64,000 nucleotides of DNA from Sandaracinaceae bacterium (lineage in GTDB: Bacteria > Myxococcota_A > Polyangia > Polyangiales > Houyiibacteriaceae): the NCBI GenBank assembly GCA_020633055.1, contig JACKEJ010000006.1, forward strand, positions 1-64,000, in the 5' to 3' direction. This document shows positions 54,543 through 62,640 of the stretch, piece by piece. The notes below the pieces were generated by a model. The model saw only the letters and a program-made list of their open reading frames with translations, was not told the DNA's origin and made no database searches. The position numbers and the translations under genes are program-made. How positions within the stretch are numbered: position 1 is the stretch's first letter; every line of letters starts with the position of its first letter.

Positions 54543-54749
54543 GCTTGGCTCGGCCGCCGGCATGAAGTGTGGGCGCCAGCCTTCGCAGAGTTGGGTTCGC
54601 CCCCCACCCTGGTGAAATGCGCAGTGGCCGCGATGGCTACCCCATGGATCCGCGTATACGCTTTTGTCCAATGATCTTCACCGCGAACTTGACCAACTGT
54701 CCCAGAAATGAGATGGCGCGTTCTTTGCTTAGGCACCCGATGCCAGATC

Positions 54750-55787
54750 ATGTCGGATGAACCCACACTGACCATATGCCGCGCTTGCGGTGCAGAGCGT
54801 CGTCCCCAGTCCGGGGGTTGCGCTTGCGGTCTCCGGTCGTCTTACCCCCCGGTCGCGGACTCTGAGCCCGGCGCCAACGGGCCGGATCGGTACGTCCTCA
54901 CCGAGGAGCTGGGGCGTGGCGCGATGGGTGTCGTGTACCGCGCCACCGAGCGCTACACGGGCCGCGAGGTCGCGGTCAAGATCCTCCACCGCAAGTTCCT
55001 CCCCGGCTCGGTCGAGCGGGTGCGGTTCCTGCGCGAAGCCCAGGCGCTCGCGACGGTGAGTCACCCGAACATCGTGAAGGTGTTCGACATGGGCTTCGAT
55101 GCCGTGGGTCACCCCTTCGTCGTGATGGAGCTGCTCGACGGGCAGACCCTGGCCGAGCTGATCGCCGACGGAACCGTCGACGAGTCGTTGGCCGTCGCCA
55201 TCACGATTGGCCTGCTGGGTGCGCTCACGGCGGTGCACGCGGCGGGCATCGTCCACCGCGACATCAAGCCCGGGAACATCATCGTCGGCACCGTCGGCGG
55301 CGAGCGCATGGTGAAGCTGGTGGACTTCGGTCTCTCGCGCCGCTTCGGCGAGGACGACCGCCTGACCGCTTCGGGCGTCGCGCTCGGCACGCCCCCCTAC
55401 ATGTCGCCCGAGCAGATCATGGGCGAGCAGGTGGGCCCCAGCTCCGACGTGTACTCCGTGGGCTGCACGCTGTTCGAGCTGCTCGCCGGGCGCCCCCCTT
55501 ACGACCTGCGCGACTCGCGCAGCGTGGCGGCGCTCTTCCGCCGCATCATCGACGAGCCCCCGCCGATCATCGACGAGCTACGCCCCGACGTGCTGCCCGA
55601 GGTGAGCCGCATCGTCAGCCGCGCCCTGCACCGCGACCGGAGCGTGCGCTACAGCGATTGCCAGAGCATGCGCCGCGCGCTCGTCGAGGCCATCGGCGAG
55701 CACCGTGGCTCGGGCATCCCTGCGCGCCTTTCGCTCACCCCCGAGGCGGTCACGCAGCGCACCGGCGAGGCTGGCGACGCGTCCTGA
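54750..55787 (+). CDS. Ser/Thr protein kinase with N-terminal zinc ribbon
   Basis: 345 aa. Residues 10-26 form a short CxxC...CxC zinc-ribbon-like motif (C10, C13, C24, C26). The kinase domain (about 48-315) has LGRGAMGVVYRA, catalytic K77 in VAVKILH, GIVHRDIKPGNI with D171, DFGLSRRF, and LGTPPYMSPEQIM. It ends shortly after the kinase lobe with no transmembrane segment or sensor domain. It is cytoplasmic. The ATG at 54750 is preferred to the upstream TTG-like opening because the zinc ribbon begins just after it. The 207-bp gap before it has no gene and is less GC-rich than the surroundings, so a promoter probably lies there. Confidence 0.9.
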   Translation: MSDEPTLTICRACGAERRPQSGGCACGLRSSYPPVADSEPGANGPDRYVLTEELGRGAMGVVYRATERYTGREVAVKILHRKFLPGSVERVRFLREAQALATVSHPNIVKVFDMGFDAVGHPFVVMELLDGQTLAELIADGTVDESLAVAITIGLLGALTAVHAAGIVHRDIKPGNIIVGTVGGERMVKLVDFGLSRRFGEDDRLTASGVALGTPPYMSPEQIMGEQVGPSSDVYSVGCTLFELLAGRPPYDLRDSRSVAALFRRIIDEPPPIIDELRPDVLPEVSRIVSRALHRDRSVRYSDCQSMRRALVEAIGEHRGSGIPARLSLTPEAVTQRTGEAGDAS

Positions 55788-55852
55788 TCCTGGGGCAATG
55801 CGCGCGTCGGCTCGCCGGGTCGACGGCGCTCGTGGACGCGCTCGACCCTCAT

Positions 55853-56842
55853 CTACTCGTCGCACACCCGTCGGGCCGCGGCGGGGTCGTCGGCGAGCTC
55901 CGCCCGTACCTCGGCGGCCCACTCGGCGCCCATCGACGCCCGCGCCCGCGCCCGTGTGCCTACCCGTCGATAGGTGCGAAAGGCCTCCACCAGCGACGCG
56001 TTCAGGCCCAGCCTGCGACGGAGCGAGAGCCTGTCCTCGGCCATGAAGGCCCGCTGGTAGCGCCCGAGCATCTCATGGCGCCACTCGGGGGAGCTCCACG
56101 AGGGTTCCTCGCGCGCCTGCCAGAGCACGAGCGCATGCGGCGCGACGTCTTCGGCGACCGCGGCCTGCAGTCGATCGTGTCCATCCACCAGCACGTGCAT
56201 GTCGAACGCGCTCACCCACCACAGCACCAGGGGCGGCAGCGTGCCTTTGCGTGCATGCTTGCGCCAGGCCTTCACTCGCCCCGCGTCCGGCGGCGATGGA
56301 TCCCTCAGCGGGAGGACGCGCGCGGAACCGTTGACGCACCAGCGCTGGAAGGACACGTTCGGCACCCGCAGCGCATCGCGCACGCCGAAGGCCGGAGACG
56401 GCAGGTGGTCGGGCTCCCTCGAACCGTAGGCGTCAGGCAGCTCCCCCCGGACGCGGTTCATCAGCGACGGCGGAGCCTGGTACATGTCGGTCAGCTGCCA
56501 CTCGCCCGCGCGCAGCGGCGTCTCGCTCCGCTGGAGCCCGTTGGCCACCCACTTCATCCAGTCGACGGACGTGCGTCGCGTGCGCGCGTCGTCGGCGCGG
56601 ATGGGTGGGAGCACACCCAGCTCGCGCGGCCCTCGCCTGCGCACCACCCACAGGCCCTCGTGACGTGGGAGCACCCGCGCCCAGATCAGGGGCTCGTTCC
56701 CGCGCGCCACGCGCAGGCGCCGCAGCCCGCCGTACTCCAGTTGCAGCGGATGGTCCCGACCCTCGAGCCTCGTGCTCAGGCCCACGAGCTCCGCCGTCAC
56801 GGGGTGGAGGGTGGGGGTCCAGTACCGCGTCGGCTCGGTCAT
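55853..56842 (-). CDS. Protein with ParB/sulfiredoxin-like fold motif
   Basis: 329 aa, no signal peptide or membrane segment. Around residues 205-240 the sequence PPLVLWWVSAFDMHVLVDGHDRLQAAVAEDV resembles the ParB/Srx box, in which a VDGHHRL-type motif binds nucleotide. The segment is given here only as VLVDGHDRLQAAV. The flanks are rich in Trp and Arg and I do not recognise them. Proteins with this box include partition CTPases, nucleases and sulfiredoxin-like kinases. There is no HTH typical of a partition ParB, so a chromosome-partition role is unlikely. It is convergent with the kinase gene and divergent from a small membrane protein. Confidence 0.78.
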   Translation of the reverse strand: MTEPTRYWTPTLHPVTAELVGLSTRLEGRDHPLQLEYGGLRRLRVARGNEPLIWARVLPRHEGLWVVRRRGPRELGVLPPIRADDARTRRTSVDWMKWVANGLQRSETPLRAGEWQLTDMYQAPPSLMNRVRGELPDAYGSREPDHLPSPAFGVRDALRVPNVSFQRWCVNGSARVLPLRDPSPPDAGRVKAWRKHARKGTLPPLVLWWVSAFDMHVLVDGHDRLQAAVAEDVAPHALVLWQAREEPSWSSPEWRHEMLGRYQRAFMAEDRLSLRRRLGLNASLVEAFRTYRRVGTRARARASMGAEWAAEVRAELADDPAAARRVCDE

Positions 56843-56968
56843 GCTCCCTGTTCTGGTGCTCCGACTATCTGGCGAGAAGCTTCACGGCTGAGGAGTGCGC
56901 GTCGCGTCCTGGGCCAGCCTACCATGCGTGTGCTCGCGCCGACTCCACCCGCCGCCTATCTTGCGCCC

Positions 56969-57262
56969 ATGACGCCCGCGCCGCCGTCTCCCGAACGTCT
57001 ACGCCGCTGCGCGCTGATCGGCTTCGTCGGTCACCTCCCTGGGGTCAAGCTGCTGGTCTCGTGCACGGTCACGCCCCGCCTCGCGCGCGCGAACGTCGCG
57101 GCGGTGGCGCTGACGCTCGCGGCGATGCTGTGGGCGTTCACGGCTGCCCCCGCAGGGGCTGCGCCGCGCTGGGTCTTCGTGGCGTGGCTGGCTGGGCACT
57201 TCGCCTGGAGCACCACGTTGGCAGCGTGGATCCTCCGTGGCGGTGGGGTCCTGCTGCGCTGA
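56969..57262 (+). CDS. Small membrane protein
   Basis: 97 aa with two hydrophobic segments (VAAVALTLAAMLWAFTAA and WVFVAWLAGHFAWSTTLAAW). The N-terminus is cytoplasmic and basic (PERLRRCALIGFVGHLPG). The ATG at 56969 is the only sensible start; the longer open frame to its left is antisense to the ParB-like gene. No family is recognised and no operon partner is obvious: the next gene is 126 bp downstream. Confidence 0.6.
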   Translation: MTPAPPSPERLRRCALIGFVGHLPGVKLLVSCTVTPRLARANVAAVALTLAAMLWAFTAAPAGAAPRWVFVAWLAGHFAWSTTLAAWILRGGGVLLR

Positions 57263-57388
57263 CGCGTTGGGTCCGAGCACGAGGACGTGGACGAGCCAGG
57301 CCAGCCGACGACGTCGCGGCGACCAACGGGGGCGCCACTGGACGAAAGGGGTCATACTCCCCGCACCACCTTTCGCTCGGGAGCCACT

Positions 57389-58000
57389 GTGTCCGTATCG
57401 TTCCGCCCTGCTTCAACCCCCTCGCGCGTCGCCACCCCTGCCCGTTGGGTGTCGGCCGTCTTCTGTGCCTCGCTCGTCGGGCTCTGCCTTGCCTGTGGTT
57501 CCGAGGACGATGCGCACGAGCACGCGGCCCATGGCGAGGAACAGCCCATGCCCATGCCCGAGGTCTCGCCCGACGCGCGCGTGTTCTTCGTCGCCCCGGC
57601 AGACGGCGCGACCGTGGTCGGTCCGCTCGTGGATGGCAAGGTCGCCGTGCACGTCGAGATGGGCGCGGAGAACCTCCGCGTGATGCGCGCTGGCGAGCTC
57701 GCGGAGGGAGCCGGGCATCACCACATCATCATCGACGGGGATGGCGTGCCCCGCGGCGAGGCGGTGCCCGCGACCCCCACGCACATCCACTATGGCCTGG
57801 CGCAGACCGAGGCCGAGCTGCAGCTCGAGCCCGGCCCGCACACGCTGCGCCTGCAGTTCGCAGACGGCGCGCACCGCTCCTACGGCAGCGCGCTGTCCAC
57901 GCTGATCCACGTCAACGTCTCGCCGACCACCGCGGCTGCGCCCGCCGCCGAAGAGACGGACGAGGCCGCGCCTGCCGCCGAGGCCCCCGCCGCCGAGTGA
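57389..58000 (+). CDS. DUF4399 lipoprotein
   Basis: 203 aa from the GTG at 57389, which has GGGAG about 7 nt upstream. The signal ends in LVGLCLAC (Cys36), and a His/Glu/Pro-rich linker follows. The DUF4399 domain (about 70-175) reads FFVAPADGATVVGPLVDG, AEGAGHHHIIIDGDG, PTHIHYGLAQTEAELQLEPG and GPHTLRLQFADGAHRSYG; its histidine clusters could bind a metal. A Thr/Ala/Glu tail ends the protein. The family is widespread in bacterial envelopes without a known role. It is convergent with pyruvate kinase (19 bp between stops). Confidence 0.87.
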   Translation: MSVSFRPASTPSRVATPARWVSAVFCASLVGLCLACGSEDDAHEHAAHGEEQPMPMPEVSPDARVFFVAPADGATVVGPLVDGKVAVHVEMGAENLRVMRAGELAEGAGHHHIIIDGDGVPRGEAVPATPTHIHYGLAQTEAELQLEPGPHTLRLQFADGAHRSYGSALSTLIHVNVSPTTAAAPAAEETDEAAPAAEAPAAE

Positions 58001-58019
58001 GGCTGGGGCAGCCTTCGCG

Positions 58020-59450
58020 TCAGCCCGCGTCGCGCACCTGGATGCTCGTCACCAGCTCGCCGCTGCTGGTGAGCACGTCGCTCACCACCACGAACTTCGC
58101 CTCGGGGGGCACGTCCACCTGCTCGCGGATGCGGGCCAGCGCCATGTCGATGGTCTTCTGGGGGTCGGCTGACAGACGCATCCGGAAGGGCACCACGCCG
58201 CGCAGCAGTGACAGCTTGCGCCGCGAGGTGCTCATGTTCGTGAACGCGTAGATGGGCGTGCGCGCTGGCCGGTAGCTCGACACCAGCTGCCCAAAGAGCC
58301 CACGGCGCGTCACCACGATGATGCCCGTCGCGTGCATCGCGTCGGCCAGGCGACACGCACTGCGCGCGATGTGCTCGCGCTGCGTCGTGGTGGGCGGGCG
58401 CAGCTCGTAGAAGCCCAGCCCGGGCTCCGTCTCGATGCGACGCGCGATGCGGTCCATGATCTGCACGCAGCGCCCGGGGTAGGCGCCCGTCGCGGTCTCG
58501 CCGCTCAGCATGATGGCGTCGGCCTGCTCGGTCACGGCGTTGGCCACGTCCGTGACCTCGGCGCGCGTGGGCATCGGGTTCTCGATCATCGACTCGAGCA
58601 AGTGCGTGGCCACGATGGAGGGCTTGCCCGCGATGGCGCACTTGCGGACCATCATGCGCTGGATGACCGGCAGGTCTTCGAGGTCGACCTCCACGCCGAG
58701 ATCGCCGCGCGCCACCATGATGCCGTCGGACACCGCCAGGATCGCGTCGAAGTTGTCCACGCCCTCGCGGTTCTCGATCTTCGAGATGAGCTTCTGGTGC
58801 CCGCCGGCCTTCTCGATCAGCTCGCGCACCTCGAGCACGTCTTCGGGTCCGCGCACGAACGACAGGGCGATGAAGTCGAGGTCCTGTTCGATGGCGAACT
58901 GGATGTCCGCGCGGTCCTTGGTGGTGATGGACGGCAGGTTCACGCGCACGCCCGGCAGGTTCACGTGCTTGCGGGACCCGAGCTTGCCGCCATCGCGCAC
59001 GCGGCACTTCAGGCGGTGCTCCTCCACGGCGAGCACCTCCAGGTTGATCAACCCGTTGTCGACCGTGACGATGTCGCCGCGCTTCAGATCGCGCACGAGA
59101 TCCTGGTAGTTCACGTGGACCGTGCGCGCCTCGGAGTCGCCCGGCAGCACCGAGAAGTAGAAGACGTCGCCCTTCTTCAGGTCGATGGACTCGGACAGCT
59201 CGCCCGTGCGGATCTCGGGGCCCTGCAGGTCCATCAGCAGCGCCACGGGGTTGCCGAGCTTCTTGTTCAAGCTCTTCAGGTTGCGGATGACCTTCAGGTG
59301 CGCCGCGTGGTCGCCGTGCGACATGTTGAGGCGCGCGACGTCCATGCCAGCGTCCAGCAGCTCGCGCAGCCCCTGGCTCGACCACGTGGCGGGCCCGATG
59401 GTGCAGATGATCTTCGTGAGGCGCGGGGAGGGTGTGCGGTGCGAAGCCAT
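58020..59450 (-). CDS. pyk: Pyruvate kinase
   Basis: 476 aa. Last step of glycolysis, phosphoenolpyruvate plus ADP to pyruvate plus ATP. Blocks are TKIICTIGPATWSSQGLREL, VARLNMSHGDHAAHL, ALLMDLQGPEIRTGEL, the metal/phosphate site in LISKIENREGVDNFDAIL and MVARGDLGVEVDLEDLP, and ATHLLESMIENPMPTRAEVTDV, shown here in pieces: IVATHLLESM and NPMPTRAEV. A C-terminal allosteric domain is present. The ATG at 59450 is chosen over an upstream TTG at 59456. It is a single gene, with 93 bp separating it from the aldo/keto reductase gene behind it. Confidence 0.96.
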   Translation of the reverse strand: MASHRTPSPRLTKIICTIGPATWSSQGLRELLDAGMDVARLNMSHGDHAAHLKVIRNLKSLNKKLGNPVALLMDLQGPEIRTGELSESIDLKKGDVFYFSVLPGDSEARTVHVNYQDLVRDLKRGDIVTVDNGLINLEVLAVEEHRLKCRVRDGGKLGSRKHVNLPGVRVNLPSITTKDRADIQFAIEQDLDFIALSFVRGPEDVLEVRELIEKAGGHQKLISKIENREGVDNFDAILAVSDGIMVARGDLGVEVDLEDLPVIQRMMVRKCAIAGKPSIVATHLLESMIENPMPTRAEVTDVANAVTEQADAIMLSGETATGAYPGRCVQIMDRIARRIETEPGLGFYELRPPTTTQREHIARSACRLADAMHATGIIVVTRRGLFGQLVSSYRPARTPIYAFTNMSTSRRKLSLLRGVVPFRMRLSADPQKTIDMALARIREQVDVPPEAKFVVVSDVLTSSGELVTSIQVRDAG

Positions 59451-59543
59451 GCGCAACCGTAGCAGGCCCCCGATCCCGTCGCGAAGTTAGAGCACGGAGC
59501 AGGACCGGCGCCTGCTCGTAGCAGCGATGCTGGTCCCCGTGCG

Positions 59544-60569
59544 CTACGCGCGCTCGCTGTCCAGCATGCTCATCAGGAACGCTGGGTAGCGCTCGCCCGC
59601 GACTTGGTCGGCGGGCAGCGCGCGCTCCAGCTCGGCCACCTCGTCGTCGCTCAGCGTCACGGCGAGCGCCGCCAGCGCCTCGTCCAGCTGAGCGCGCGTG
59701 CGGCAGCCCATGAGGGGCACGAAGCGTGGGCCCTGCGCTCGCACCCAGGCCACGCACAGCTGCGCCGGAGTGACCGAGCGCGCCGCGGCGATGCGCGCGA
59801 GGGCCTGCACCAGCTCCTCGTTACGCGCCCGGTTGTCGCCCGAGAAGCGTGGGAGGTTCCCGCGGAAGTCACCCGCACCCGCGCTCGGCGTAGAGCCGGT
59901 GAGCAGGCCCCGCGACAGCACGCCGTAGGCCGTGACCGCGATGTCCAGCTCCTCGAGCACGGGCAGGATGGCCCGCTCGAGGCCCCGGCTCAGCAGGGAG
60001 TACTCGATCTGCAGGTCCACGATGGGGTGCACCGCGTGGGCGCGGCGGATGGTCTCGGGGCCCACCTCGGAGAGCCCGATGTGCCGCACGTAGCCCGCCT
60101 GCACCATGTCCGCGATGGCCCCGATGGTGTCCTCGATCGGCACGTCGGGGTCGAGCCGCGACGGCCGGTAGATGTCGATGTACGACACGCCGAGCCGCTT
60201 CAGACTGTACGCGAGGAAGTTCTTCACGGACGCGGGGCGCCCGTCATAGCCGGTGAACGAGCCGTCAGGGGCGCGCAGCGCGCCGAACTTCACGGACAGC
60301 AGCACGTCGTCGCGCCGTACGTCCGCGCTGCGGAGCGCCTTGCCCACCAGCAGCTCGTTCTCGCCCTGGCCGTAGAAGTCGCCCGTGTCGAGCAGGTTCA
60401 CGCCCCGCTCGAGGGCCGCGTGGATGGTCGCGATGCACTCGCGCTCGTCGGTTGGGCCGTACATGCCGGACATTCCCATGCAGCCCAGCGCGATGGGCGC
60501 GACGCGCGGGCCGGTGCGTCCGAGGGAGAGGGTGGGAGAAGCGGCGGAGGAGGAGGTGTGCTGGGTCAT
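59544..60569 (-). CDS. Aldo/keto reductase
   Basis: 341 aa, NADPH-dependent oxidoreductase with TIM-barrel fold. Catalytic elements are LLDTGDFYGQGENELLVGKAL (Asp and Tyr), given as DTGDFYGQGENE, the Lys in LLSVKFGA, and VRHIGLSEVGPETIRRAH around the barrel; the usual active-site His position is occupied by Arg in YIDIYRPSRLDP. The C-terminus QLCVAWVRAQGP and RTRAQLDEALAA is typical. The ATG at 60569 starts just before the conserved LGRTGPRVAPIALGC. It is divergent from a LysR gene with a small palindrome between, which suggests control by that regulator. The His-to-Arg change may alter substrate range. Confidence 0.9.
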   Translation of the reverse strand: MTQHTSSSAASPTLSLGRTGPRVAPIALGCMGMSGMYGPTDERECIATIHAALERGVNLLDTGDFYGQGENELLVGKALRSADVRRDDVLLSVKFGALRAPDGSFTGYDGRPASVKNFLAYSLKRLGVSYIDIYRPSRLDPDVPIEDTIGAIADMVQAGYVRHIGLSEVGPETIRRAHAVHPIVDLQIEYSLLSRGLERAILPVLEELDIAVTAYGVLSRGLLTGSTPSAGAGDFRGNLPRFSGDNRARNEELVQALARIAAARSVTPAQLCVAWVRAQGPRFVPLMGCRTRAQLDEALAALAVTLSDDEVAELERALPADQVAGERYPAFLMSMLDSERA

Positions 60570-60600
60570 GAGCAGCAAGCTAGGCGTTGCCGCGGGATGC

Positions 60601-60611
60601 ATCCAATGGAT
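60601..60611. promoter_or_regulatory. Small palindrome between aldo/keto reductase and lysR genes
   Basis: ATCC-AAT-GGAT lies at 60601-60611 in the 58-bp divergent gap, followed by another GGAT-like half. LysR proteins often bind such interrupted palindromes between their own gene and a target. The site is short, so the assignment is tentative. Confidence 0.35.
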
Positions 60612-60627
60612 AGGATGTATGTGAATC

Positions 60628-61569
60628 ATGAATAGTGTTTATGGACGCGACCTCGACCTGAACCTGCTGCGCGTCTTCGCCGTGGTCGCCGCGACGGGCA
60701 GTGTCACGCGGGCCGCCGCGCAGCTGTATCTGACGCAGCCCGCCGTGAGCGCTGCGCTGAAACGGCTGAACACGGCGGTCGGCGCCGCGCTCTTCGTGCG
60801 CCAGGGGCGCGGCGTGGTGCTCACGGCCCGCGGTCGCCAGCTGCTCGCGCGCGTCACGCCGCACCTGCAGCCGCTGGTGGACGCAGCGCTGGACCCGGCG
60901 CCCTTCGATCCGCGCACCAGCGAACGGGTGTTGCGCCTGGGCGTGTCGGACTCGGCGGAGTCGTGGCTGCTGCCGCCCCTCCTGCGTGTGCTGGCCCAGG
61001 ACGCCCCAGGCATGCGGCTGGTCGTGCTGCCCGTGCAGTTCCGCACCGTGCACGCCGTGTTCGCGGGGCCGCCACTCGACGGCGCCGTCACGGTGGCGGA
61101 CGAGCTGCCCGAGGGCATCCTCCGCGAGGAGCTGTTCCATGAGGGGTTCGTGTGCCTCTACGACCCGCGCCACCTCGCCCTGCGGCGCCCGTTCACGCGC
61201 GAGGCCTACCTCCAGCAGGAGCACGTCATCGTCTCCTACAACGGCGACCTACGCGGCATCATCGAAGACGTGTTCCACGAGGCGCGGCGCGTGCGCTGCT
61301 CCGTGCCGAGCTTCGCCCACGTGGGGGCGCTCGTCGAGGGAGGCGCGCTGCTGGCCACCGTGCCACGGCGCGTCGCGCAAGAGATCCGCCGCGCGCGTCC
61401 CGCGCTCCGTACGACCGCCGTGCCGTTCGAGCTGACGGGGGCTCCCATGGAGCTGCTCTGGCCCCGCGCGCTCGACGACGACCCTGCGAGCGCGTTCGTG
61501 CGCGGCCACATCCGGCGCATCTCCGTCCGCCGCGCGAGCACCCGCGTGCGCCCCGCCGACCCGCTCTGA
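60628..61569 (+). CDS. LysR-family transcriptional regulator
   Basis: 313 aa. The N-terminal winged helix reads DLNLLRVFAVVAATGSVTRA then AAQLYLTQPAVSAALKRLN, followed by LFVRQGRGVVLTARGRQLL. The C-terminal two-lobe periplasmic-binding-like domain starts near residue 100 (VLRLGVSDSAESWLLPPLL). It has the NodD/SyrM/LeuO-type layout. The ATG at 60628 is in the right place for the HTH. It is divergent from the aldo/keto reductase gene with 58 bp between them, and probably controls it in response to a small molecule. A small membrane-protein gene follows 17 bp downstream. Confidence 0.92.
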   Translation: MNSVYGRDLDLNLLRVFAVVAATGSVTRAAAQLYLTQPAVSAALKRLNTAVGAALFVRQGRGVVLTARGRQLLARVTPHLQPLVDAALDPAPFDPRTSERVLRLGVSDSAESWLLPPLLRVLAQDAPGMRLVVLPVQFRTVHAVFAGPPLDGAVTVADELPEGILREELFHEGFVCLYDPRHLALRRPFTREAYLQQEHVIVSYNGDLRGIIEDVFHEARRVRCSVPSFAHVGALVEGGALLATVPRRVAQEIRRARPALRTTAVPFELTGAPMELLWPRALDDDPASAFVRGHIRRISVRRASTRVRPADPL

Positions 61570-61586
61570 TACGCTGGGCGGCGCGC

Positions 61587-61859
61587 ATGGCAAAGCTGTT
61601 CTTCCTGATGTTCGTGTGGGGCCCGGCGATGCTCGGCTTCTCGCTCGGCTGGCTGGTGGTGCACCCCGACGACTGGACCGGTCCCGCGGTCGTCGGTCCC
61701 CTCGGCGCCATCATCACGCTCGCCACGTACCGCGCGGGCCTCACGCGCTACCGCACGGCCAGCGATCGCTTGCGGCCGTACTACGTCATCGGCATGACCG
61801 CAGGGGCGCTCATGGGTGTCGCGCTGTTCGTCATGCTGGCGGGTGGCTTCATCGGGTAG
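61587..61859 (+). CDS. Small membrane protein
   Basis: 90 aa with three likely membrane segments: KLFFLMFVWGPAMLGFSLGW, VVGPLGAIITLATY and VIGMTAGALMGVALFVMLAG. No family is recognised. The ATG at 61587 is 17 bp after the lysR stop, so co-transcription is likely. It is convergent with the TetR gene, with 16 bp between the stops. Confidence 0.65.
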   Translation: MAKLFFLMFVWGPAMLGFSLGWLVVHPDDWTGPAVVGPLGAIITLATYRAGLTRYRTASDRLRPYYVIGMTAGALMGVALFVMLAGGFIG

Positions 61860-61875
61860 GCGTCGCGCCGGCCCG

Positions 61876-62502
61876 CTACTTCACCACGCCCGCGCCCGCG
61901 CCGGACCACAGAGCGCTCACCCAGGTGCCCAGCAGCACGATCAGCTCGTCGCTCGGAGGCGCTCCCGTGCGCGCGTGGAGCGGCGCCAGCGTCACCAGCC
62001 CCGACAGCATGGCGTGCACCGCGACCACCACGGCGGTGGGTGTGACCCGCTCGTCGGCCGGGTGCGTGCCGGGGGTGAGCTCGGCGGCGCGCGAGAGCAG
62101 CGGCCCGTACCAACGCTCCACGATGACGTCCAGCTCGGGGCCCCCCGCCAGCGCGGCGTGCTGCACCAGACGCGCCAGGTTCGGGTACGCGAAGTAGAGC
62201 TGCACCACCGCGCTCAGGTTGCGCATGGCCGCGGCGGGGTCCGTCGGGGGCGCCAGCAGCGCGTGCATGGTCTCCACGTGCGGCGCGAGCAGGCGCTCCA
62301 GCACGGCTGCGTACATCTCCTGCTTGCTGGGGAAGTGCTTGTAGAGGCTCGGCGTGCGGATGCCCACCTGGTCCGCGATGGCGCTCAGGCTCGCCGCCTC
62401 GTAACCCACCCGTGCGAACGCGTCTTCGGCCGCATCGAGGATGCGGTCGCGCGTGGACGGCGGGGCTGCGGTGGGGGAGGGGGCGGGGCTGGTGATCATC
62501 AT
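61876..62502 (-). CDS. TetR-family transcriptional regulator
   Basis: 208 aa. The HTH is at residues about 18-64: RDRILDAAEDAFARVGYEAA, then LSAIADQVGIRTPSLYKHFP and SKQEMYAAVLERLL. The ligand-binding C-terminal part is helical. ATG pair 62502/62499 precedes the HTH by a Pro/Thr-rich lead; a farther ATG at 62547 is possible but would run into the probable operator. It is divergent from an SDR gene, and a 23-bp imperfect palindrome lies between, so repression of the SDR and of itself is likely. Confidence 0.9.
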   Translation of the reverse strand: MMITSPAPSPTAAPPSTRDRILDAAEDAFARVGYEAASLSAIADQVGIRTPSLYKHFPSKQEMYAAVLERLLAPHVETMHALLAPPTDPAAAMRNLSAVVQLYFAYPNLARLVQHAALAGGPELDVIVERWYGPLLSRAAELTPGTHPADERVTPTAVVVAVHAMLSGLVTLAPLHARTGAPPSDELIVLLGTWVSALWSGAGAGVVK

Positions 62503-62552
62503 CGATGCTCGGCGGCCTTGATCTCGTTCGCGGGGTGGGCTACTCACAATGA

Positions 62553-62575
62553 GCTAACGGCTAGTAGCCAATAGC
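62553..62575. promoter_or_regulatory. Probable TetR operator palindrome
   Basis: GCTAACGGCT-AGT-AGCCAATAGC (8 of 10 paired positions match) lies in the 138-bp TetR/SDR divergent gap, the only AT-richer part of it. Position and symmetry fit a TetR dimer site. Further GCTA elements surround it. Confidence 0.5.
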
Positions 62576-62640
62576 CAAGCTACCCTTGCCCGCCCCCGGG
62601 CGCAACCCCCCGCGCCGCCACGTTCTTCCGAGGTCCATCC

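Noticed and set aside
54585..54640. GGGTTCGCCCCCCACC stretch resembling a tRNA T-arm
   Set aside because: There is no matching acceptor, D or anticodon arm around it.
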